Shown piece by piece: positions 42,794 through 52,300 of a stretch of DNA of 64,000 nt. The translations under genes were made by a program, and so were the position numbers. The notes under the pieces are model-generated. The model saw nothing but the letters and a program-made list of their open reading frames with translations. It was not told where the DNA came from and did not search any database. Source of the DNA: Bacteroidia bacterium (GTDB taxonomy: Bacteria > Bacteroidota > Bacteroidia > J057); the NCBI GenBank assembly GCA_030430205.1, contig JAUIGE010000020.1, forward strand, positions 1 to 64,000, given 5' to 3'. The first letter of the stretch is position 1. Each line of letters begins with the position of its first letter.

Positions 42794-45187
42794 ATGAACA
42801 TAAAAGAAATATACCATACCATGGCCTACGGCCCCGCCCCTGAGAGCAGAGCAGAAGCAGAAAGTTGGCTGAAAGCTCATAAAAGCCAATTTCAGCTATT
42901 TATAGCAGGCGAATGGCAAAAGCCGACATCCGGCAAATACTTCGATAGCATCAACCCCGCGACAGAGGAAAAGCTGGCGAAAGTAGCTGAAGCAGGCAAA
43001 GAAGATATAGATAAAGCGGTGGAAGCTGCACAAAAGGCTTTGCCTGAATGGACGGCCATCGGCCCGCACGGGCGGGCCCGTTATCTCTACGCGCTGGCGC
43101 GCCAGATACAGAAACACAGCCGGCTGTTTGCCGTCCTGGAGTCGCTTGACAACGGCAAGCCCATACGCGAAAGCCGCGATATCGACATCCCGCTCGTAGC
43201 GCGGCACTTTTACCATCATGCGGGTTGGGCACAACTGCGCGACAGCAGTTTTCCAGATCACCAGGAAGTGGGCGTTGTGGGGCAAATTATTCCCTGGAAT
43301 TTTCCGCTGCTGATGCTCGCCTGGAAAGTCGCGCCCGCCCTGGCCATGGGCAATACAGTCGTATTAAAACCCGCTGAATATACTTCGCTGACCGCTTTGC
43401 TTTTCGCAGAGATTTGCCAGCAAATCGCGCTGCCCGCAGGCGTTTTGAACATCGTCACAGGAGATGGAAAAACTGGGGCGATGATCGTGGAGCATCCCCG
43501 TATTCAAAAAGTGGCTTTTACCGGCTCAACAAATGTGGGTAGAATCCTCCGCCGCGCCACTGCCGGCACCGGCAAAAAGCTTTCGCTCGAATTGGGCGGA
43601 AAATCGCCCTTTGTGGTATTTGAAGACGCTGACCTTGACAGCGTGGTCGAAGGCGTCGTAGACGCCATCTGGTTTAACCAGGGACAGGTCTGCTGCGCAG
43701 GCTCACGCCTGCTGGTGCAGGAAAGCATCGCGGAGCGGCTGATCGCCAAGCTGAAAGCGCGCATGGAAAAATTGCGGGTTGGAGATCCGCTGGATAAAAG
43801 CATAGACATCGGCGCGATCGTCGCACCGGTACAGCTCCAGCGCATTGAAGCGCTGGTGAAGCAGGGGGAAGCCGAAGGCGCCAAGCTCTGGCAACCCAGC
43901 TGGGCGGTGCCCCGGGAAGGCTGCTTTTATCCGCCCTCTTTATTCACGGATGTTTCGCCCGCTTCTTCTGTCGCGCAGGTAGAGATATTTGGCCCGGTGC
44001 TCGTCGCCATGAGCTTCCGTACCCAGGCTGAAGCCGTTCAGCTCGCCAACAATACGCGCTATGGCCTGGCCGCCAGCATCTGGACCGACAACATCAATAT
44101 GGCGCTCGACATCGCACCCAAAATCAAAGCAGGCAGCATCTGGATCAACTGTACCAATGTCTTTGATGCCGCCTCCGGTTTTGGTGGCTACAGAGAATCG
44201 GGTTTTGGCAGAGAAGGGGGAAAAGAAGGCTTATACGAATACCTCAAGCCCAAATGGGAAAAGGAATTTTCCACTCAACCTTTTGTCACCTATGCAAAAG
44301 GAAAAAGCAAAAACGGGAGCAATGGTCAACAGCATCTGCCTGCGATTGACCGCACGGCCAAGCTGTATATCGGCGGCAAACAAAGCCGTCCCGACGGCGG
44401 CTACAGCCTGCCTGTTTATGACCCGGAGGGTCAGCTGATAGGAGAAGTGGGCGCGGGCAACCGCAAAGACATACGGAATGCCGTCGAAGCGGCTCATGGC
44501 GCTTCAGCCTGGGCCAAAGCCACAGCCCACAACAGAGCACAGGTGCTCTACTACATCGCCGAGAACCTCTCGGCACGAGCCGATGAATTTGCTGCGCGCA
44601 TCGCGCAGCTGACCGGTGCCAGGGCGGGCGCAGCCCGCAGGGAAGTGGAAGCTGCGCTTCAGCGAATCTACACCTACGCGGCCTGGGCCGACAAATACGA
44701 TGGACAAGTCCATCACACACCCCTCCGCAACGTGACCCTCGCGATGAATGAGCCTGTCGGTGTGATGGGCATAGTCTGCCCCGAAGAAATGCCCCTTTTG
44801 GGCTTTATCTCCACAGTCATGCCTGCCATTGCCATGGGCAATCGGGTGATCGTCATACCTTCGGAGAAGTATCCGCTGATCGCGACAGACCTGTATCAGA
44901 TTTTTGATACATCGGACCTGAGCGGCGGCGCGGTCAATATCGTCACAGGCGAGCGCGACGCGCTCACCCAAGTCCTCGCCAACCACGATGACGTGGATGC
45001 GCTCTGGTACTTTGGCTCTGCCGAAGGCAGCAAACTCATCGAGACAGCCTCCGCTGAGAATATGAAGCGGACCTGGGTCAATCATGGATTGTACCGGGAT
45101 TGGTATGACGCCCGTCAGGGCGAGGGGGAGGATTTCCTCAGGAGGGCAACAGAGGTGAAGAATATTTGGGTGCCTTATGGGGATTAA
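42794..45187 (+). CDS. Two-domain aldehyde dehydrogenase, ALDH16-like
   Basis: A 797-aa protein with two ALDH domains. Domain 1 (about residues 30-490) is complete: IIPWNFPLLMLAWKVAPALA, FTGSTNVGR, LELGGKSPFVVF (catalytic Glu) and NQGQVCCAGSR with catalytic Cys300. Domain 2 (about 520-797) keeps the cofactor-fold part (GVMGIVCPEEMPLLGFISTVMPAIAMGNRVIVIPSEK) but has no GQxC cysteine and is truncated, so it is a pseudo-ALDH domain. Length and layout match ALDH16. Placed after deoC, it probably oxidises acetaldehyde from deoxyribose breakdown. Confidence 0.9.
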   Translation: MNIKEIYHTMAYGPAPESRAEAESWLKAHKSQFQLFIAGEWQKPTSGKYFDSINPATEEKLAKVAEAGKEDIDKAVEAAQKALPEWTAIGPHGRARYLYALARQIQKHSRLFAVLESLDNGKPIRESRDIDIPLVARHFYHHAGWAQLRDSSFPDHQEVGVVGQIIPWNFPLLMLAWKVAPALAMGNTVVLKPAEYTSLTALLFAEICQQIALPAGVLNIVTGDGKTGAMIVEHPRIQKVAFTGSTNVGRILRRATAGTGKKLSLELGGKSPFVVFEDADLDSVVEGVVDAIWFNQGQVCCAGSRLLVQESIAERLIAKLKARMEKLRVGDPLDKSIDIGAIVAPVQLQRIEALVKQGEAEGAKLWQPSWAVPREGCFYPPSLFTDVSPASSVAQVEIFGPVLVAMSFRTQAEAVQLANNTRYGLAASIWTDNINMALDIAPKIKAGSIWINCTNVFDAASGFGGYRESGFGREGGKEGLYEYLKPKWEKEFSTQPFVTYAKGKSKNGSNGQQHLPAIDRTAKLYIGGKQSRPDGGYSLPVYDPEGQLIGEVGAGNRKDIRNAVEAAHGASAWAKATAHNRAQVLYYIAENLSARADEFAARIAQLTGARAGAARREVEAALQRIYTYAAWADKYDGQVHHTPLRNVTLAMNEPVGVMGIVCPEEMPLLGFISTVMPAIAMGNRVIVIPSEKYPLIATDLYQIFDTSDLSGGAVNIVTGERDALTQVLANHDDVDALWYFGSAEGSKLIETASAENMKRTWVNHGLYRDWYDARQGEGEDFLRRATEVKNIWVPYGD

Positions 45188-45189
45188 AA

Positions 45190-45222
45190 ACTCGTACTCA
45201 AACTCGTACTCAAACTCAAACT
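45190..45222 (+). repeat. Short tandem repeat after the ALDH gene
   Basis: The 12-base unit ACTCGTACTCAA occurs twice in direct succession, followed by ACTCAAACT. It lies in the spacer between the convergent ALDH and HTH genes, about two bases after the ALDH stop. Confidence 0.8.
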
Positions 45223-45246
45223 AATTCAGCTAAGGCGTATGCAATA

Positions 45247-45789
45247 CTATGGACTTGGCCATGCGACTGTTTTCACCTTTGGGCTCTCTGCCAGCCGCTC
45301 CTCATCTTGTGTTCGCATTTCATGCTCAATCTCCATTTGGGCCAGTTTCCACCAATAGATCGCTGGAATCAGATCACCAGAATGACTTTCCAATCTATAA
45401 GCCAAAGCCTTTCCGATTTTCTCTTTTCCATGGAGAATCCGGTTTAGGCGCGAAGGGTGAATACCAATATCTTCAGCGAGTTCTTTTTGCTTTTTAGCTG
45501 TGATCTGAAGGTGATTTTTAAGGAAAGCTCCCAGGGTTTTTGGAGGATCAAAATGGCTTTCTTCCAGGTAGCTTTTGATCCGATACTTTATTCCAGGTAA
45601 TCCTGATAGGAGATGTTCTTTTTCAGACATATTCTTGCCCCGAAGCATCCGCAACTCTACAAACTCTTTCCGTGCAGCCGCCTCATCTTCTTTAGATAGA
45701 TTATGGGGAAGCACGTAGTTTTCTGCAATATCTTCTAGTGAATGTTTCTTTTGGAGTTGTTCTAACATCTGTTCATAATTCGCCATCAT
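45247..45789 (-). CDS. XRE/HigA-like helix-turn-helix protein
   Basis: A 180-aa protein. The C-terminal third carries an HTH of the HigA/VapI type (LKNHLQITAKKQKELAEDIGIHPSRLNRILHGKEKIGKALAYRLE) followed by YWWKLAQMEIEHEMRTQ, as in addiction-module antidotes. The N-terminal 90 residues are charged and helical and not recognised. Start could be either of two adjacent ATGs (45789, 45786). It overlaps a 55-aa ORF by 14-17 bases, suggesting a toxin-antitoxin-like pair. Confidence 0.8.
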   Translation of the reverse strand: MMANYEQMLEQLQKKHSLEDIAENYVLPHNLSKEDEAAARKEFVELRMLRGKNMSEKEHLLSGLPGIKYRIKSYLEESHFDPPKTLGAFLKNHLQITAKKQKELAEDIGIHPSRLNRILHGKEKIGKALAYRLESHSGDLIPAIYWWKLAQMEIEHEMRTQDEERLAESPKVKTVAWPSP

Positions 45790-45940
45790 TCAGGTATTGT
45801 TTGACCAATTTTTCTGAGTTATCTAATTCTGTATAAAGAAAAATGCCCATTTCCTTGAAACCGAATGACCTAAGTTTGAGAGCCAGTTGGAGGGGAAATT
45901 TTCCTGAATGAATGGGATTATTTCGCTTAACATTTTTCAA
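45773..45940 (-). CDS. Small 55-aa ORF overlapping the HTH gene (possible toxin or remnant)
   Basis: A TTG-initiated frame reading MKNVKRNNPIHSGKFPLQL, then ALKLRSFGFKEMGIFLYTEL, ending DGEL just inside the HTH gene. Reasonable composition and the stop/start overlap with the HTH gene support it being a real coupled gene. No toxin fold is recognised, the start is non-ATG, and the RBS is poor, so it could be a degraded HigB/RelE-type remnant. Confidence 0.4.
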   Translation of the reverse strand: MKNVKRNNPIHSGKFPLQLALKLRSFGFKEMGIFLYTELDNSEKLVKQYLNDGEL

Positions 45941-45969
45941 ATAAAGGGCTTAAATAATTATATAATGAC

Positions 45970-46206
45970 TCATGCAGAAAGAATTAAATGCGCTTTCGCT
46001 TTAGCTCTCCGCATAATGTATTCAATCACTTCAAAATTCTCCAATTCACTTTTTTCATTAGAACTCAGACCCTCCGTCTTTTCTTTAAAGACGAGTGATT
46101 CATATCTGCCACTTGCTTCTTTTGAAGCCTTAAAGGAAACAACATCCCTGGGGCTTTTGGAAGCAATAAAATCTACCAATTCATCAAAAAATTTGGACGC
46201 AATCAT
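45970..46206 (-). CDS. Small 78-aa protein, possible antitoxin-type family
   Basis: Reads MIASKFFDELVDFIASKSP and ends with a segment EGLSSNEKSELENFEVIEYIMRRAKAKAHL. I have seen this pattern (SPE..FxxSxE.xxRxxxLxxKExxxGLTxEEKxELxxYxxLEHxMRxAKARA) in small proteins of cyanobacteria and Bacteroidota, often near mobile or toxin-antitoxin genes; the biological role is not established. The ATG at 46206 fits the family start. It lies 29 bases upstream of the 55-aa ORF on the same strand. Confidence 0.7.
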   Translation of the reverse strand: MIASKFFDELVDFIASKSPRDVVSFKASKEASGRYESLVFKEKTEGLSSNEKSELENFEVIEYIMRRAKAKAHLILSA

Positions 46207-46357
46207 GATTTGATTTTTACTGAATATAGGCTCTAATATACAAAAAGGGATAATTTTTTCAATTTTTACGCTCTCCAAATAACAAGCATTTCCTATTATC
46301 ATTTCATCTACGAACTTTTTGTATATTGAAGCAAAACCTCATAAACCACCTCACACC

Positions 46358-49300
46358 ATGGCTACACTACCCAAGGGAGCCCTTTCTGCATTTCTCAAGC
46401 AGAACCCCGCTTTCGATTTTCAATCAGCCCAGCTATTAGACCCTGCCTACGTCAAAAAACTGGATTTTGGCAAATTGGACCCAGCCCAGATGCTGGCGCA
46501 TCTCAAAAGCAGGCAACGCCTGCTCGCTCTCGGTACAGACGCCCCAGGCGCCGACCAGCTCCAGGCCGCAGGCCTCAACAGCGCCCAGCAAGTGGCGCAG
46601 CTTCACGAACATACCTTCGTCAAGACCTACGCCGAGGCACTTGGCGGGGAGGCACAGGCGAAAGCCATTCACCAAACGGCCATCACCCGCAAGGCTCAAA
46701 GCCAGCACCTCTGGGCGAATCTCCGCCCCAATCCGTCCATCCATAAGGTGAAAGCTTTTGCTGATGTCAAAGCCGTAAAAACGACTTTTGAGTCCTTGCC
46801 GGGCTATCAGGAGATTTTTGGCTCGCTGGACTTTTGCGATTGCAAGGATTGCCAGTCGATCTATGGGCCGGCTGCCTATCTGGTGGACCTGCTGCGCATC
46901 ATAGAAGAAGGCATCACCAGGCCTAATACGGACATCGCTGATGGCTTGCATTTTTTTGATCGAAGGCCAGATATAGCCCAGATTTCGCTCACTTGCGAAA
47001 ACACCCATCAATTGGTACCCTACCTGCAAATCGTCAATGAAGTAGTAGGAAATGCGATGGCAAAAGAGCTGGACACAAAAGATGCGCTCTATGCGCTCAC
47101 GCAGCAGCAATACCCTTTTGGGCTTCCCTTTCATCAGCCCCTGGCGCAGATACGCGCTGCATTTGAGCATTTCAAAGTGGCATTATCGGATGTGTATCGC
47201 GCCTTGGATCCTGAACAAAAAGCGTCAGCAGCGACCGCACGGGAGGCGCTGCATATTTCAGTGGAAGAAAAAGCCATGTATACGGCTGCGCCAACGGATC
47301 AGCTGGAAGACAAAATGATCGCTTGCTATGATGTGCCCTTGAAGGAGGGCTATTGGGGAGGCTTGTATAAGGCGGCTGTTTTTATGGAAAAAACGGGTCT
47401 TTCGCGCAGCGAACTGGCATCGCTTTTACATCAAAACCTCCATACAGAAGAGCTTGCCAGCGAGGACATCCCACATACTTTTTTTATCAATCAATCCCTG
47501 AAAAGCAAGCAGTTTCTGGACATCCGTCCCAATACGACTGACCCCGGCAGTCCCTTCGAAGAAGTGGGGCCGCCCACTTTGCCGACTTTCGAGCGACTCA
47601 ATACCTTCATTCGCCTGGCGAATAAGCTAAACTGGTCCTATGAGGACCTCAATTGGGTGCTGACTTCTGTCCAGGGGAGCCATGCTCCCGATAAGATAGA
47701 CGATACGCTGGAGCAGCTTGCGCAGGTACAGACTTTGGCGCAAAAACTCCATTGGGAACTTCCCAAACTGTGCAGCCTGTGGTTTGATATCAAAACTATC
47801 GGCAGAGGCAGCGGAAGCATTTCCGAAGCGCCTTTTGACCAGTTGTTCAACAACCACCGATTGCTGGCAAATGATGCTGTAGGCATATATCGGCCTGCAT
47901 CTGCGGGTGAAAAGGCGGTTTTTCAAAATCCGCTTTACCAGGATGATTCACTGATATGGCTGGTGCAGGGCACAGAGACAGCTAAAGGCTTACAGCTGCC
48001 TTCAGCAGAAAAACAAAAACAGGCTCTCCTTATTTTATCAGCGATTCCTGCTCATTATGAAGAATTGACCGCTCTGGCGCAGGCACTTTGGGGAAAAGCA
48101 GGCGCGCAAAATCAAAGTTTGTTGATTCCCCTTACCGTTGGAAGGCTGTCCGCCCTATACCGTCATGCCTCACTGGCGCGAGCGCTCCACATGCTGGTGC
48201 CAACCTACCTGGAGCTATTGCTGCAAATGGGTATAGGGGCAGTGGAAAGCCTGACACCAGCTCAGGTAGGGGACATATTGCAAACCGCTGAATGGCTGAA
48301 TCAGGCTGATTTGGGGGTTTATGATATTTCGTTTATCGAAACCGGCAAGCCTAATCCATTTGTCAAAGAAGCTTACACGGAAAAGAGCCTTTTGGCATTT
48401 CTCCATTCACTTTTACCCAAATTACAGAAGGACAGGATACATGCCCATGGTTTTGCGCATCATTCGATCAGCAAGGAAAGCTCCCGAAAAGTATTCGAAA
48501 ATCTATTGACAGCAGGATTCATTGATCAGCTGGGTTTGTTTCAAAAGCCACCTGGCGATGAGGCTGAGGTGATTTTTAAAGGCATTTCATCATTCAAAGA
48601 AAAACCGAAGGAAAAGCGCTATGTGATGGATCGCCTCAATAAGTATGCACAGGATCAGCTGAACAGCTTTGGCTCAGAAGTAGCCAATTTGATGGGTTTT
48701 TCCGCAGAAATAAGTGCTGCTCTTTGTGTAGGAGTATCAAGTTTGCTGGGCCAAACTTCTTTGTTTCAATATATGGGCCTACGGCCTCTTTTTAGCATGG
48801 CTGCTGAAATGGTTTTGACGCCTCCCAAAAACAAACGAAAAGAAGAGCAACATTTGCACGCCAATAAACTCCGGGAAATCTTCAACGCACAAAATTTTGA
48901 AATTGACCTTTCAAAAGATTTAAAAATTGAATACCAGGCGCCCGGCAAATGGAGAATCGAGGATAAAGGAAATGACCATACCTTTTTCGCTTCCCTGGAT
49001 GAAAATCAGGATAAGCTTTTCATTTTGGCCAAAGTGGGACATGCAAATGCAAAAGAAATTTCGGAAGAAGTAGGAACCTATTTTAATGTACTGGCACGCT
49101 ACGCGCTCCTGGCGGAGCAACTCCACCTGGATACAGCAGACTTGAGCCTGCTGTTCATGCGGCCACAGGCCTTTTCGATCACAGACCCCCAGTCATTGAA
49201 AATCAATGATATACGTCAAGTTGCAGCACTCAAACAGCTACAAGCTGCCTTTGATGATAAGCAAGGCAGGCTGCTTGCCTTCTTGTTGTTGAGTTGGGGA

Positions 49301-52300
49301 GACTCCGTCTCGGATGCGGATCGCCTCACAGCCCTTCAGGCTGTGACAGGCTGGCAGGCCGCCCAGGCCAAAATCCTCATAGAGGCTTTTTACCAGCAAG
49401 TCTCCGCTTGCAAAACCGTGGCACAACTCCGGCAGCTACAAGCTGTTTTTGACATACTCGAAAAAATGGGGTTGGGAATGGAAAGCCTGATGTCTGTTTC
49501 AGACCTCAAAACGATGCCTGTTAGCCCCGTCTATTGGCTGGTGTATCAGGAAATAGCAAGCTTGCTGCGAACGGCCATAAAGGCCAAGGTCACCGAAAAA
49601 GCCTGGCCTGCTGCGCAGCAGGCGATAGATCAGCCCGTATTGGAAGCGACGCGAGACGCGCTTGTTTCCGTTGCCGTTTGGAAACTCGGCAAGCGTTATC
49701 CCAGCATTCAGCATGGGCGAAATTTGTATGAATTTCTCCTGATAGATGTAGAAAATGCCGGTTGCAGGCAGATTTCTTATGTGAAACAGGCGCTGAACTC
49801 GGCGCAGCTGTATTTGCAGCGTTGCCGTCTGGGGGAGGAGGAAAATGTGGCGATTCAGCCGGATCATATCCCAGCCGTTTGGTGGGAGTGGATCATGAAT
49901 TATCGCATTTGGCAGGCAAATAGGGAGATTTTTCTGTATCCCGAAAATTACCTCGATCCTTCCTTGCGAAAGGACAAAACAGCCCTGTTTCAGCAATTGG
50001 AACAAAGCCTGATGCAAGGGCAATTGTCGGATTCGCTCGTTGAATCTTCCTTTCGGAAGTATCTGGATGGTCTGATGAAGCTTGCTTCATTGGAGTATGT
50101 AGATGCCTACCATGCCTCTGTCAAGGGGCAGGCTGGTCTACTTACCGATACGCTTTTCCTATTTGCCCGCACGACTTCCCAGCCTTACGAATACTACTAC
50201 ATCAGCCAGCCGGAAGGCGGTGCCTGGTCATCCTGGCAGGCTTTAGACCTCAAAATTCAAGGAAAATACATCACCCCTGTGTATGCCTTTAATCGCCTAT
50301 TCATCTTTTGGGTAGAACAACAAAAACAACAGGACACAGACCCCACAGCAAAGGCAAAGTCGAATGGCTCGCCGCCCAAGATGAGCCTATACAAAATGGC
50401 GATTAAGTACAGCTACCAGACATTGGATGGGAAATGGTCCGGGCCGCAAGCCGTCAAAATGGATCCTGGAAGTAGGCAGGAAAACGAAAAACTGATCTAT
50501 GCAAAAACGGAAGCGCTCGATGGGGAGCTTTCTTTTGCTTATGGGAGCATGTTGGATATGCATTGGCATAAGGTGGCGGCACTGCTTGTAGACAATGCAG
50601 AAGCGGCTGAAAAGCTTTTGCTATTCTATGGCCCCTTATTGGAAAGCCAGAGATATGGGTATTTGGCGGAGGCCGATTTTAAGCCTACGGGAGATAATAG
50701 GCTAGATGAATTGCGGCAAAGTGATTTGCAGGTAGCCGGGAAACTATTACAGGTCATTGCTGCGCATCAGAATGGAAATCAACTGCTAAAAACTCAAATG
50801 GTTTTTGATGAAAACCTCAAGGCCTCTCATCTATTGGATGGACATGAATATCTTTTATTTACAGGAAAAGGAGCAAAAAGATCAGCCCCGGTCTTTCGAC
50901 CCCTTATCGACGCCCATCTTCGGAAACTAGCCATTATTCCCTCCAATGAGCCTGTTTATGATAACTATCGCGGCGGGATAGCTGATGGCCCTGGCCAGAT
51001 TAAGCCTGCTCAAAAAGTGACCGCAGCATCTTTAGGAGAAATTTTGAATGATTTTTTCGCAGCAATGCAAAACGCCTCAGGAGAGAAATTTTCCGAAATC
51101 TCTACAAGTATAGATGGTATGAGCGGTAAGGTAAGAGATGCGATGAGGGATGCACTGGCCAAACAGCTCGTGATAGAATTAAAACAGAATAAATATGTAG
51201 ATGAGAAGGGCGTTGTCCAACCCAAAATATTTGGCATATCTGCTGCTGCATTTAAAGCAGAGATGCCTTCGCTCAGGGATGTCGAGGAGGGGAAAGATTT
51301 ATTGGAAAGCAAAGAGATCCTTAACTATGTGAAAAGTACTGCGGGGACGCCTGTTTTATTTAACAAACTGGATGACACGGGCCTGTCCTCCTTCGATGTA
51401 AAAAATCAACCCGGCTGGTTTGTATTACAAAATGGGGCTGAGACTTTTTTAGTAAAAACAAAGGCCTTGCCCAAGCTATCTTCAGCTTTAAAACTGGCCC
51501 AGCCTGAAATGCCGTTTAACCCCAACTCCTTTACTTTTTTTACCAGGGTTCCTGTGGCAGCAAAGGATCTTTCAACTCAGATATTCCGCAATTTGCAAGG
51601 CCTGAAACTGCTAGATTCCCAGGGGAAAGTCAATGTGCAAAATGTAGTAAGCTTTGATTTTTCGACTTTCCCGAAAGCCTATAAAGTGGCAATAAGTATA
51701 AAGGGAAAAAAAGAAAACTATCCGGAAAATCTGGATGACAATGATTTACAAGCCCTGAAAGCTACGCTCCTTTCAAAACCCATATCCATGGCTTATGAAG
51801 CTGAAGGCTTCAACAATCCTGACCTGAGCTATCAACTGAATAAGCTAAATTTTGAGGTCGAGCGGCTCTCCAGCCATGTCGCTCCCGCTTTGAGCGGGAA
51901 GCTCTTCGCAGAAGGCATAGATGGCCTGCTCACCCTGGCAAGCCAGGAGAAACCTGCTCAAAGCAAGTACAACTTTGACCGGCTACAAGCCAGCCCGATG
52001 ATCAGTTCCCGCCCTGCGATAGCAGATGGTGATCAAGTACCTTTTGAGGGCCCTTATGGAAAATATTTTTGGGAGTTGTTTTTCTTCGCTCCCCTCTTGG
52101 TCGCTGAGCGCTATCAGGTAAATCAGCAGTTTCAGCAAGCTGAAAAGTGGTTTCAATATATTTTCAACCCCACGATCCCTGCGACATCCGGCTACTGGCA
52201 GTTTCTGCCATTCCGCAAGCACAAGCTCGAAAGCCTGAAACATCAACTCACGAATTCGGCCGAAATCAAAGCCTATGATGACGATCCCTTTGATCCGCAC

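Noticed and set aside
41791..42822. Minus-strand ORF of 343 codons
   Set aside because: Shadow of deoC, which has full catalytic motifs; the high GC content of deoC removes stops in other frames.
45908..46213. Plus-strand ORF of 101 codons
   Set aside because: Antisense of the 78-aa minus-strand protein, whose pattern I recognise from small proteins in other genomes.
50100..50300. True sialidase activity in the giant protein
   Set aside because: The neuraminidase-like stretch is a structural part of TcA proteins; no Asp-box series or catalytic Arg triad is visible.
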